A DNA stretch of 12,523 bases from an uncultured Treponema sp. (GTDB taxonomy: Bacteria; Spirochaetota; Spirochaetia; Treponematales; Treponemataceae). Positions 5,680-12,523 of the stretch are shown here, in pieces (the stretch's first letter is position 1; the number at the start of each line of letters is the position of its first letter). The stretch lies in contig CAMJAJ010000007.1 of the NCBI GenBank assembly GCA_946403565.1, positions 1 through 12,523 of the forward strand, in the 5' to 3' direction. The translations under genes and the position numbers were made by a program. The notes beneath the pieces are model-generated. The model worked only from the letters and a program-made list of their open reading frames with translations, was not told the origin of the DNA and did no database searches.

Positions 5680-7011
5680 CTAATTGGACTGGGCCGCCCC
5701 CGGCAGGCCGATGTCCTTCCGATAGAACATGCCGTCAAAGTGAATTGTCTTGAGGGCCTCGTACGCCTTGCGCCATGCCTCGGAGAAGTTCTCGCCGTAG
5801 GCGGAGCAGGCCAGCACGCGGCCGCCGCTCGTGATGAGCCCCATGGATTCCTCCGTCTGGACCCGGTCGCCCCGCCTGTCGGGCTTGGCGCCGGCGATGA
5901 ACAGCTTGGCCCCGCTCTTCAGGAACTCATCCTTGTTCCATTCGATCGGAATGCCCTTCCGGTATTCCTCGGGGTATCCGCCGCTGACCGCGACGGGGGC
6001 CACGACGCAGCCCGGCCGCCAGTCAAACTTGAAGTCCTTGAGCGTTCCGTCCACGATTGCCTTGCACATGGCGGCGAAGTCGAAGTCCATCAGGGGCAGG
6101 ACGGCCTGCGTCTCCGGGTCGCCCAGGCGGACGTTGTATTCCAGGCACTTGGGGCCGTCCTCCGTCAGCATGAGTCCGAAGAAGATGAAGCCGCGGTAGT
6201 CGGCCTTCATGTCGATGAGCCCCTTGAGCGTGGGCTGGAGTATGTTCTTTTCAAACTGGGACTCGATGAGCGGGGTCAGGTCCTCCACCGGGGCGACCGC
6301 GCCCATTCCGCCCGTGTTGGGGCCTTTCGCCCCGTCGCACAGCCGCTTGTGGTCCCGTGCGCTCAGGAAGGGGATGATGCAGGCCTTTCCGGCGGCGGCA
6401 AGCTCCGGCGTGACGCTGACGGCCGCCAGGATGGACAGCTCGTTGCCGGTCAGGTAGTCCTCTATGACGAGCGTGCTTCCCGACTCGCCGAATTTCAGGT
6501 CGTCCATCATATCGCGGACGGCGGCCTCGGCCTCCTCCACGGTCTTGGCGACGACGACGCCCTTGCCGGCCGCAAGGCCGTCCGCCTTCACGACGATCGG
6601 CGCGCCGTGGGAGCGGATGTATTTCAGGGCCGCGGCCTTGTCGGTGAAGGTCTCGCTCGCGGCTGCGGCCACGGAGTATTTCTTCATGAAGTCCTTGGCA
6701 AAGCCCTTGCTGGCTTCAAGCTGGGCCGCCGCCCGCTTGGGGCCGACCGTGCTGATGCCGGCCTCCCAGAACTTGTCCGCAAGCCCTTCCGCAAGCGGGT
6801 TCTCCGGTCCTATGACGGCGAGCGAGCAGCCCTCCCGTTTTGCAATCTCTACGTAGTTTCCACCTTCGTCTTCGATGTTGATGCACTTGTCCTCATACGC
6901 GGTCCCGCCGTTTCCGGGGACGCAGACGACTTCTTTCACTTCCTTGCTCTCTGCAAGCTTCCAGGCTATGGCGTGCTCACGGCCGCCGTTTCCGACTACA
7001 AGAACTTTCAT
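5680..7011 (-). CDS. purD: Phosphoribosylamine--glycine ligase (GAR synthetase)
   Basis: PurD joins glycine to 5-phosphoribosylamine with ATP, the second step of de novo purine synthesis. With the start at 7011 it has 443 residues. Visible marks are the N-terminal VVGNGGREHA (5-14), VPGNGGTA (31-38), the ATP-grasp segment KADGLAAGKGV (142-152), GPNTGGMGA (230-238), the metal-binding EYNVRLGDPE (291-300) and FYRKDIG (429-435). All look intact. The frame is open further upstream, to a TTG at 7047 and an ATG at 7020. I chose ATG 7011 because family members begin directly with MKVLVVG, and because a good promoter covers the ATG at 7020. No ribosome site at a normal distance precedes 7011, so a leaderless mRNA is predicted. 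No other pur gene is in the window; the downstream neighbours are metabolically unrelated. Confidence 0.96.
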   Translation of the reverse strand: MKVLVVGNGGREHAIAWKLAESKEVKEVVCVPGNGGTAYEDKCINIEDEGGNYVEIAKREGCSLAVIGPENPLAEGLADKFWEAGISTVGPKRAAAQLEASKGFAKDFMKKYSVAAAASETFTDKAAALKYIRSHGAPIVVKADGLAAGKGVVVAKTVEEAEAAVRDMMDDLKFGESGSTLVIEDYLTGNELSILAAVSVTPELAAAGKACIIPFLSARDHKRLCDGAKGPNTGGMGAVAPVEDLTPLIESQFEKNILQPTLKGLIDMKADYRGFIFFGLMLTEDGPKCLEYNVRLGDPETQAVLPLMDFDFAAMCKAIVDGTLKDFKFDWRPGCVVAPVAVSGGYPEEYRKGIPIEWNKDEFLKSGAKLFIAGAKPDRRGDRVQTEESMGLITSGGRVLACSAYGENFSEAWRKAYEALKTIHFDGMFYRKDIGLPGAAQSN

Positions 7012-7018
7012 AGCTTCC

Positions 7019-7047
7019 ATTCTATGCCAATTCTGCCGAAGTTTCAA
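7019..7047 (-). promoter_or_regulatory. sigma70-type promoter of purD, predicted leaderless
   Basis: On the minus strand TTGAAA (7047-7042, 5 of 6), a 17-bp spacer and TAGAAT (7024-7019, 5 of 6) form a strong consensus promoter. Exactly 7 nt (GGAAGCT) separate the -10 box from ATG 7011. Transcription would therefore start at 7012 or at the A of the start codon itself, leaving no 5' leader. Confidence 0.6.
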
Positions 7048-7061
7048 GCTTGCGGCGGGGC

Positions 7062-7105
7062 GGCGGCGGATGTGTAGGGCGGCGGCGGATGTGTAGGGCG
7101 GCGGC
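7062..7105. repeat. 19-bp tandem repeat, 2.3 copies
   Basis: GGCGGCGGATGTGTAGGGC is repeated exactly at 7062-7080 and 7081-7099, with a partial third copy GGCGGC to 7105. It lies in the divergent region between the purD promoter and the EF-hand gene promoter. It shares a loose ATGT(GT)AGGGCkGC core with the 35-bp array near trpB2. The rest of the 216-bp divergent region (7012-7227) holds the two promoters and nothing else I can recognise. Confidence 0.75.
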
Positions 7106-7191
7106 CCCGAAGCTATATTGCCACCTCTGTGCCAGTCCCTGGGCCTGCCTGCGTGTCCGCCCTCGAGCCTGCCTTATGCGCCCGCCAACGT

Positions 7192-7220
7192 TTGACAATC
7201 GCGCCCATTTGGAATAGACT
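7192..7220 (+). promoter_or_regulatory. sigma70-type promoter of the EF-hand membrane protein gene, predicted leaderless
   Basis: A perfect -35 box TTGACA (7192-7197), a 17-bp spacer and TAGACT (7215-7220, 4 of 6) lie directly before the gene. Exactly 7 nt (TTGCCCT) separate the -10 box from ATG 7228. The predicted transcription start is 7227 or 7228, so the mRNA would begin at the start codon. The geometry is the same as at the divergent purD promoter. Confidence 0.6.
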
Positions 7221-7227
7221 TTGCCCT

Positions 7228-9459
7228 ATGAAAACAAAACAGCTCAAAGACGGCAGTCATATATGGAATTTCATTCAGACCGGCGGCCTGGTCCAGCTGC
7301 AGGTCTCTTCAATAGACGATGTGCTGAACCTGGACAGGCTGGACCCCAAGCTCTGGGTCGCGCTCGCCTGTCCGGTGCAGGGGCTGGAGTTCGGGCAGGA
7401 GACGCTCGAGCTGCTTGACCTGGACAAGGACGGGAGGGTCCGCGTTCCCGAGGTCCTCGCGGCGGTGGAATATATCAGGAAGTATTTCAAGCGGCCCGAG
7501 GTCATCATGACGGAGGGGGACAGCATACCGCTGGACGCGCTTGGTGACGAGGCGTTTGCCTGCGGCCATTCGCCGCTGGAGTCCGCCCGGTCGGTCCTCG
7601 GCATCCTTGGCAAGGACGGCGCGACGTCCATCGGGCTGGACGACGTGAACGTGAACGACAGGCTCTTTTCCCCCGGCGTCATAAACGGGGACGGCATCCT
7701 GCCGGCGGAGGCCGTGCAGGACGAGTTCGCCGCCGGCGTGGTCAAGGACATAGTCGCCTGCACCGGCGGTAAGGAGGACATCAGCAAGGCGATGGGAACC
7801 GACCGCGAGGGCTTCAAGGCGTTCTTTGACGACCTCCGGGCCATCCAGCAGTGGCGGGACGAGGCCAAGGCGAAGGAGGCGGAGATCTTCTTCCTGGGCG
7901 AAGGAACCGATGCGGCGGCCGAAGCGTTCAAGGCGGTGGCGGACAAGGTGGACGAGTTCTTCCTGCGCTGCTCGCTCTCGTCATACGACGATGGAATCGC
8001 CCTCTCCCTGCACAAGAAGGAGGAGGAGTCCGTGGTCGGCGGTTCCCTGGACGGGCAGGAGCAGGAGATGCTTCCCAAGCTCCTGGAGTCGCTCCCCCTC
8101 GCCGAATGCAAGGCCGACAGCCCCCTGCCGCTCGATTCCACCGTGAACCCGGTCTGGCAGGACAGGATCCGTTCGTTCGCCGAGCTTGTCGTGAACAAGG
8201 TCTACGGCGTGAAGGGCCAGTCCATCACCCGGCAGGGCTGGCTCAAGATAAAGGCGAAGTTCGCCCCCTATCTGGAATGGTACGCCTCCCGCCCGGAAAA
8301 CTCCGCCGCCTCCCTGAGCATGGAGCGGGTCGGGGAAATCCTTGGGTCCGAGGCGGAGTCCGTGATAGGGAAGCTGCTCGACGAGGAGGAGTCGGTTCCG
8401 CCGATCGCGCTCGCGACCCTGGAGCTCAAGAAGATGATCCTGTACCGGAGGGACTTCGTGCGGCTCCTGCGCAACTACGTCTCCTTCGAGGACTTTTACG
8501 ACCCAAACAGGCCCGCCGTGTTCCAGTGCGGCACCCTGTACATAGACGGCCGTTCGTGCAGCCTCTGCTTCCGCGTGACGGACGCGGTCAAGCACGCCAC
8601 CATGTCGCCCCTTTCCCAGTGCTACCTCATGTACTGCGACTGCGTGCGCAAGGAGACCGGCGAGAAGATGCAGATCGCGGCCCTGCTCAGCGCGGGGAGC
8701 AACGACAACATACTGGTGGGCAGGAACGGGCTGTTCTACGACCAGGAGGGCAGGGACTGGGATGCCACGGTGACGAAGATCGTGGAGAACCCCATCAGCA
8801 TCCGCGAGGCGTTCTGGAGCCCCTACAAGAAGCTTGCCCGCATGATACAGGAGCGGGTCGCCAAGTCCGCGGCGAACGCGGAAGGCAAGGTCTCGGACAG
8901 GATGGCCGCTTCGGTGGAGAATCCCAAGGACGCGGCGGCGGGGGCGACCAGCGCGGTCGCAGGCAGCAGGAAGACCGACGTGGGTACGGTGGCCGCCATA
9001 AGCGTCGCCTTCACCGGAATAGCCACGGTCGTGGGCGGCCTCCTGCAGGCCTTCCTGGGCCTGGGCCTGTGGATTCCGCTCGGGATACTCGGCATCATAC
9101 TCGCCATCTCCTTCCCGTCCATGTTCATCGCCTGGTTCAAGCTCAGGCAGCGGAACATAGCCCCGATACTCGACGCGTCGGGCTGGGCGGTCAACGGCAA
9201 CGTGCGGATAAACATACCCCTGGGGGCGACGTTGACGGCACTTCCCGTGCGGCCTGAAGGTTCCCGGCTTGACAGCTACGACCCCTTCCGGCAGAAGAAG
9301 TTCCCCCTCAAGCGGGTCATCTTCTTTACCCTGCTGGGGGTCCTGCTGCTTGCCGCCGTCATCGGCATCCTGCTGAGTTCCGGCGGGCTCAGGGGCCTGC
9401 TCGCATGGGGGCATGATGCCGTCATCTATGTGCTCGGCAAGTTCTCCCTTGCCCGGTAA
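7228..9459 (+). CDS. Uncharacterised EF-hand-containing membrane protein
   Basis: With the start at 7228 this is a 743-residue protein of unknown function. An EF-hand calcium loop occupies residues 64-75 (DLDKDGRVRVPE; D64, D66, D68 and E75 at ligand positions), and a degenerate second one lies near 150-162 (INGDG). The middle (about 180-540) is acidic and probably soluble. A cysteine cluster, C434, C444, C447, C465, C470 and C472, includes CxxC and CxC pairs that could bind metal. The C-terminus has membrane segments at about 585-611, 612-636 and 697-717. There is no signal peptide, so the EF-hand part is probably cytosolic. The frame is open back to 7129, but that extension would cover the promoter. 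ATG 7228 has no ribosome site and is predicted to be leaderless. I recall similar proteins from gut Bacteroidota, none with an assigned role. The acyltransferase gene follows after 19 nt. Confidence 0.85.
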   Translation: MKTKQLKDGSHIWNFIQTGGLVQLQVSSIDDVLNLDRLDPKLWVALACPVQGLEFGQETLELLDLDKDGRVRVPEVLAAVEYIRKYFKRPEVIMTEGDSIPLDALGDEAFACGHSPLESARSVLGILGKDGATSIGLDDVNVNDRLFSPGVINGDGILPAEAVQDEFAAGVVKDIVACTGGKEDISKAMGTDREGFKAFFDDLRAIQQWRDEAKAKEAEIFFLGEGTDAAAEAFKAVADKVDEFFLRCSLSSYDDGIALSLHKKEEESVVGGSLDGQEQEMLPKLLESLPLAECKADSPLPLDSTVNPVWQDRIRSFAELVVNKVYGVKGQSITRQGWLKIKAKFAPYLEWYASRPENSAASLSMERVGEILGSEAESVIGKLLDEEESVPPIALATLELKKMILYRRDFVRLLRNYVSFEDFYDPNRPAVFQCGTLYIDGRSCSLCFRVTDAVKHATMSPLSQCYLMYCDCVRKETGEKMQIAALLSAGSNDNILVGRNGLFYDQEGRDWDATVTKIVENPISIREAFWSPYKKLARMIQERVAKSAANAEGKVSDRMAASVENPKDAAAGATSAVAGSRKTDVGTVAAISVAFTGIATVVGGLLQAFLGLGLWIPLGILGIILAISFPSMFIAWFKLRQRNIAPILDASGWAVNGNVRINIPLGATLTALPVRPEGSRLDSYDPFRQKKFPLKRVIFFTLLGVLLLAAVIGILLSSGGLRGLLAWGHDAVIYVLGKFSLAR

Positions 9460-9478
9460 ATTGTGGGGAAGGTACGAT

Positions 9479-10564
9479 ATGAGAGAGCATTGGCTTGACA
9501 ACATACGGTGGATGACGGTGGTCGTCGTGGTCATCTACCACGTGATATATATGTACAACGGCGAGGGAATCCAGGGCGTCGTCGGTAAGATTACGGACCA
9601 GGACGTGCAGTATCAGGACATGATACAGTACATCGTATACCCCTGGATGATGATGCTCCTGTTCATGGTGTCGGGAATCAGCTCCCGGCTCTATCTGGAG
9701 CGGCATACCCATAAGGAGTTCATCAGGAGCAGGACACGGAAGCTGCTGGTCCCGTCCACGATCGGACTGCTTGCCTTTCAGTTCATACAGGGCTACCTGA
9801 ACGTTTCGATCGGCGGGGAGGTTTGGCAAAATCCGGAGATACCGCTTCCGGTGAAACTGGTCGTGACGGTCATGAGCGGGACGGGGGTACTCTGGTACAT
9901 CCAGCTCCTCTGGCTGTTCTCCCTGCTGCTCGTCCTGGTCCGCAAGCTGGAAAAGGACCGCCTGTGGCAGGTCTGCGGCCGGGTGGGGCTGCCGGTCCTC
10001 ATCGCCCTGCTGCTGCCGGTCTATGGCGCGGCGCAGGTCCTGAACACGCCCATCGTCGTCGTCTACCGCTTCGGGCTCTATTTCTTTGTGTTCCTGCTCG
10101 GCTACTTCGTGCTGTCCCATGACGAGCCGGTGGAATGTCTGAAGAATTGGTTCCCGCTCTTCCTTGCCGCCGCGATGGCGCTCGGGGTGGGCTTCTGCTT
10201 CCGCTATTTCGGCGAGAACTATGCGATCAGTCCGGCCAACCGCTCGCCGCTTTTCGTGGCCTACGGCTATACCGCCAGCCTTGCGATCATGGGCGGCATG
10301 GCGAAATACGGCGACGTCAGCGGCTCCTTCTCCCGCTGGATGAACGCGCGGAGCTGGGGACTGTATGTGTTCCATTACCTGGGGATTTCCCTGGTCGGCC
10401 TCTACATCGGAAAGCCGGGACTCCTTCCTCCCGTGGTGACCTACATCCTGAGCCTGCTGGCGGGATTTGCCGCGGGCTATGGCCTGAACGCAATCATTTC
10501 GCGCCTGCCCTTCTTCCGCTGGGCCGTCCTGGGCCTGGGGCGGAAGAAAGCGGACCAGCACTAG
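9479..10564 (+). CDS. Acyltransferase family 3 integral membrane protein
   Basis: This 361-residue polytopic protein belongs to the acyltransferase-3 family, which transfers acetyl or other acyl groups to sugars and lipids at the cytoplasmic membrane. The N-terminus HWLDNIRWMTVVVVVIYHV carries the family's LDxxR start and the conserved histidine H21. SRTRKLLVP (84-92) matches the second conserved arginine region. About ten membrane segments are visible, near residues 12-26, 51-70, 88-106, 125-155, 166-186, 192-212, 223-242, 257-275, 293-311 and 316-338. I chose ATG 9479 because GGGGAAGG lies 6 nt upstream; the longer frame to 9413 overlaps the previous gene. It follows the EF-hand gene by 19 nt in the same operon and converges on the phosphoesterase gene. 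The acyl acceptor is unknown; a surface glycan is typical for the family. Confidence 0.88.
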   Translation: MREHWLDNIRWMTVVVVVIYHVIYMYNGEGIQGVVGKITDQDVQYQDMIQYIVYPWMMMLLFMVSGISSRLYLERHTHKEFIRSRTRKLLVPSTIGLLAFQFIQGYLNVSIGGEVWQNPEIPLPVKLVVTVMSGTGVLWYIQLLWLFSLLLVLVRKLEKDRLWQVCGRVGLPVLIALLLPVYGAAQVLNTPIVVVYRFGLYFFVFLLGYFVLSHDEPVECLKNWFPLFLAAAMALGVGFCFRYFGENYAISPANRSPLFVAYGYTASLAIMGGMAKYGDVSGSFSRWMNARSWGLYVFHYLGISLVGLYIGKPGLLPPVVTYILSLLAGFAAGYGLNAIISRLPFFRWAVLGLGRKKADQH

Positions 10565-10585
10565 AACAGGCGGGCCCATGCGTCA

Positions 10586-10633
10586 GGGGCGGCCTGCCCC
10601 GGACGCTGCCGCCGCTTGGTCTATCGCGGCGGC
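10586..10633. terminator. GC-rich hairpins in the convergent intergenic region, possible bidirectional terminator
   Basis: The 109-bp gap between two converging genes holds GGGGC-GGCCT-GCCCC (10586-10600) and a perfect 8-bp stem GCCGCCGC (10608-10615) with GCGGCGGC (10626-10633) around a 10-nt loop. Neither is followed by a U-run on either strand, so this is not a canonical intrinsic terminator, though the convergent location suggests a role in ending both transcripts. Confidence 0.4.
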
Positions 10634-10673
10634 CGAGTGCCTGTCGCGGCGCGGCCCGGTCCGCCGTATGTGC

Positions 10674-11348
10674 TTACAGCTGCTTCAAATCCACCTGCTT
10701 GACTTCCCAGCGGCTGCCGGAGCGGGCCACGGTGATCCAGGCGTAATAGCCGTCGGCGAGGGAGCCGGGGTTGACCACGGTCGTGTCCCCGATCTTGTCC
10801 ACGGCGGTGCTCTCATGGATGTGTCCCGTGACGACGGCGAGCGGCCGGTAGTCCTCGATGAACTTCCGCAGGAGCGGGCTGCCCACGTGTGCCCCGCTCG
10901 TCACCATGTCGCATTTTGTGTCCTTGGGCGGGTTGTGCATTATCGCGACCAGGTTGTTCCATTCCCCCGCATCCTGGCTGGTGACCATGCTGAGGTCGTC
11001 CAGCAGCTCCTCGTCCGTCCGCTCGAAGGGCGTCGTGCCGGTGAACTTGCTGCCGCCGCCGCTTCCCGTGAGGGAAAGTCCGTCGTGGCTTGAGAGCATC
11101 TTCTCAACCGAGATGTCGCGCTTTTCCAGTTCCGCCAGGAGCGACGGTTCGTCGCAGTTTCCGATGACCGCGTATATGGACTCGTGCATCGTGCAGAGCT
11201 TTTCCAGCGTGGGCAGGCCGGTGGAGATGTCGCCGAAGCGGGCGAAGTCTCCGGCGAAGAGGACGGCGTCAGCCTCCTTGAAAATTCCTTCCATCTTGTC
11301 CAGCACGTCCAGGTTTCCGTGCAGGTCGCTTATCGCTAACAGTTTCAT
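10674..11348 (-). CDS. Calcineurin-like metallophosphoesterase
   Basis: This 224-residue cytosolic protein has the complete two-metal phosphoesterase motif series: SDLHGN (7-12, D8 and H10), GDFARFGD (33-40, D34), GNCDE (63-67, N64), H138 (IMHNPP) and GHIHE (175-179), followed by VNPGSLADG (192-200). It most resembles the small archaeal/bacterial phosphoesterases of the YfcE/PAE1087-like type. Such proteins cleave phosphodiesters or nucleotides, and the natural substrate of this one is unknown. The length is normal and no key residue is missing. AAGGAG lies 6 nt before the ATG. It starts 20 nt after the hisC stop and is almost certainly co-transcribed with it. I see no biochemical link to histidine synthesis. 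Confidence 0.92.
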   Translation of the reverse strand: MKLLAISDLHGNLDVLDKMEGIFKEADAVLFAGDFARFGDISTGLPTLEKLCTMHESIYAVIGNCDEPSLLAELEKRDISVEKMLSSHDGLSLTGSGGGSKFTGTTPFERTDEELLDDLSMVTSQDAGEWNNLVAIMHNPPKDTKCDMVTSGAHVGSPLLRKFIEDYRPLAVVTGHIHESTAVDKIGDTTVVNPGSLADGYYAWITVARSGSRWEVKQVDLKQL

Positions 11349-11368
11349 GGTCTACTCCTTGTCTGCTT

Positions 11369-12523
11369 TTAGTTTGCGAGGGCCTTTTTCAGCGCCTCCA
11401 TCTGTTCATGCGTTCCTATCGTGATGCGGACGAAGTCCTCGATTCCCGGCGTGGCGAAGTGGCGGATGAGTATGCCGGCCTCCTTTGCCCGCCCGTACAG
11501 CTCCGTGCCGCTCACCCCGTCCTTGCGCGCGAAGACGAAGTTGGTGGAGCTGTCCAGGACGAAATACCCCCGCTCCCGCAGGAAGGCGGTCATGGACTCG
11601 CGCTCGGCGACGACCTTCCGGGCGTTCGCGGCATAGTAGCCTGCCGCCCGGCACGAGGCGATTGCGGCGGTCTTGGCGATGAAGTCCACGGGGAAGTGGT
11701 TGAACGAGTTCTTGACGCAGAAGACGGCCTGCACCAGCTCGGGGTTGGCCACGATGTAGCCCAGCCTCATTCCCGCAAAGGAGAGGGACTTGCTGAAGGT
11801 CCGCACGACGACCAGGTTCTTGTGGTCCTTCAGCAGGGGCAGGCTGCTTTCGCCGCCGAAGTCGCAGTAGGCCTCGTCGACGACGACGACCCGACCCTTG
11901 GGGGCCGCGTCCAGGATGCGCTCCACCTCGCTCCGCTTGAGGGCGAGGCCGGTCGGCGCGTTGGGGTTGGCGAAGATGATGCTGCTGCCGCTGGCGGCCG
12001 CGTCGGAGAGCATGCGGTCGGTGTCCAGCCTCCAGTCGGGGAGCAGGGGCACCCGGTCCATCGGAATCTGGTAGTAGCCGCAGTAGACCGGGTAGAAGCT
12101 GTAGGTGTGCTCGGGGAACACCACCGGGCGGTCGGAGTCGAAGAAGCTGTAGAACACGAAGCTCAGGACCTCGTCGCTGCCGTTGCCGCAGAAAATCATG
12201 TCGGGGGTGATCTCGAAGCCCAGCGCGTCCTCCGGGGCCGGGCTGCATTGCATGCCGTCCGCAGAGCTGGCGCGGGAGAGGACTCCTCCCGTGCTGTTGA
12301 GCATGGCGGCTATCTCGCGGCGCAGCTCCGTCACGTCCGGGTCGGGGTACAGGCCCAGCCTGCCCGGTTCTGCCGAGACGGCATCCTTCACCGCCGCTAT
12401 GACGCTGGGGTGCGGCGGGTAGGGGTTCTCATTCGCGTTGAGCTTTATATACACCCTGTCCGTCGGCTGTTCGCCGGGCACGTAGGGGTGCAGGCTTTCT
12501 ATCCTCTTTGCAACAAATTCCAT
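11369..12523 (-). CDS. hisC: Histidinol-phosphate aminotransferase
   Basis: This PLP-dependent class I/II aminotransferase converts imidazole-acetol phosphate and glutamate to histidinol phosphate in histidine synthesis. The N-terminus LHPYVPGEQP, KLNANENPYPPHP (27-39), YPDPDVTELRR (59-69), NGSDE (114-118), NPNAPTG (186-192), VDEAY (215-219) and the PLP site TFSKSLSFAGMRLGY (242-256, K245) are all typical of HisC, and R366 fits the carboxylate-binding arginine. At 384 residues it is somewhat long because of an insertion of roughly 20 residues within 77-104, just before the NGSDE segment. The ATG is the last base triplet of the window, so its promoter and ribosome site cannot be seen and a slightly longer start cannot be excluded. 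A related aminotransferase with a different substrate is possible but less likely. Confidence 0.9.
   Translation of the reverse strand: MEFVAKRIESLHPYVPGEQPTDRVYIKLNANENPYPPHPSVIAAVKDAVSAEPGRLGLYPDPDVTELRREIAAMLNSTGGVLSRASSADGMQCSPAPEDALGFEITPDMIFCGNGSDEVLSFVFYSFFDSDRPVVFPEHTYSFYPVYCGYYQIPMDRVPLLPDWRLDTDRMLSDAAASGSSIIFANPNAPTGLALKRSEVERILDAAPKGRVVVVDEAYCDFGGESSLPLLKDHKNLVVVRTFSKSLSFAGMRLGYIVANPELVQAVFCVKNSFNHFPVDFIAKTAAIASCRAAGYYAANARKVVAERESMTAFLRERGYFVLDSSTNFVFARKDGVSGTELYGRAKEAGILIRHFATPGIEDFVRITIGTHEQMEALKKALAN

Noticed and set aside
5134..7077. Long plus-strand open frame (647 codons) across purD and the oxidoreductase gene
   Set aside because: It is the antisense of two well-supported genes in high-GC DNA, where stop-free antisense frames are common. 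The product shows no family resemblance and no ribosome site.
7129..7227. Upstream extension of the EF-hand protein to an ATG at 7129
   Set aside because: The 33 extra residues have no family resemblance and the segment contains the predicted promoter, so ATG 7228 (MKTKQLKDGS) is preferred.
7981..9534. Long minus-strand open frame (517 codons) opposite the EF-hand gene
   Set aside because: It has composition-driven, low-complexity content, extends over the start of the next plus-strand gene, and lies antisense to a gene with clear domains and a promoter.
7228..10564. EF-hand/acyltransferase pair as a phage defence system
   Set aside because: There is no nuclease, NTPase, toxin, nucleotide cyclase or mobile-element context. 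The neighbours are housekeeping genes and nothing in the sequence supports a defence role.
10135..10746. Plus-strand open frame of 203 codons overlapping the acyltransferase 3' end
   Set aside because: It is an out-of-frame shadow of the acyltransferase gene running into the convergent gap, with no recognisable domain or start signal.

Overview
The window is GC-rich (by eye about 60%) and densely packed with chromosomal, mostly housekeeping genes. I see no phage, insertion sequence, plasmid, CRISPR, tRNA or rRNA signal. The gene mix points to a host-associated anaerobic Gram-negative bacterium: a TrpB2-type enzyme, an uncharacterised EF-hand/membrane protein of a type I recall from gut bacteria, a DUF2156 protein, and a Gfo/Idh/MocA plus TIM-barrel epimerase pair. 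A GC-rich spirochaete (Treponema-like) is my best guess, with Verrucomicrobiota/Lentisphaerota-type gut bacteria as the alternative. This taxonomic call is inference and low confidence.

Layout. From 7011 down to 1 all genes are on the minus strand. In transcription order they are purD (7011-5680), a Gfo/Idh/MocA oxidoreductase (5631-4657), a TIM-barrel sugar isomerase/epimerase (4655-3822), an FMN-dependent 2-hydroxy-acid oxidoreductase (3844-2945), a DUF2156 protein (2852-1773), a nicotinamidase-like cysteine hydrolase (1749-1237), then a 35-bp minisatellite (1078-1230), a clear promoter, and the start of a trpB2 gene (999-1) that runs off the left edge. The three carbohydrate-type genes are tightly coupled (1-nt gap, then a 23-nt overlap) and probably act on one hydroxylated or sugar-like substrate. 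From 7228 to 10564 two plus-strand genes form a divergent operon: a 743-aa EF-hand/membrane protein and an acyltransferase-3 membrane protein. From 12523 to 10674 hisC and a calcineurin-like phosphoesterase form a minus-strand operon that converges on the acyltransferase gene.

Regulation is the most interesting part. In the divergent purD/EF-hand region both genes have a sigma70-type promoter with a 17-bp spacer and a TAGAnT-like -10 box ending exactly 7 nt before the ATG. Neither has a usable Shine-Dalgarno sequence, so both mRNAs are predicted to be leaderless. Most of the other genes whose upstream sequence is visible have conventional GGAG-type ribosome sites; the epimerase site is weak and that of the DUF2156 gene is distant. 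The trpB2 promoter has a perfect -35 box and an inverted repeat over its start point that looks like an operator. Intergenic DNA also holds two GC-rich tandem repeats and several hairpins without U-tracts.

I did not find a convincing defence system or novel multi-gene machine. The best candidates for new biology are the EF-hand/Cys-cluster membrane protein with its acyltransferase partner, and the paired leaderless promoters.
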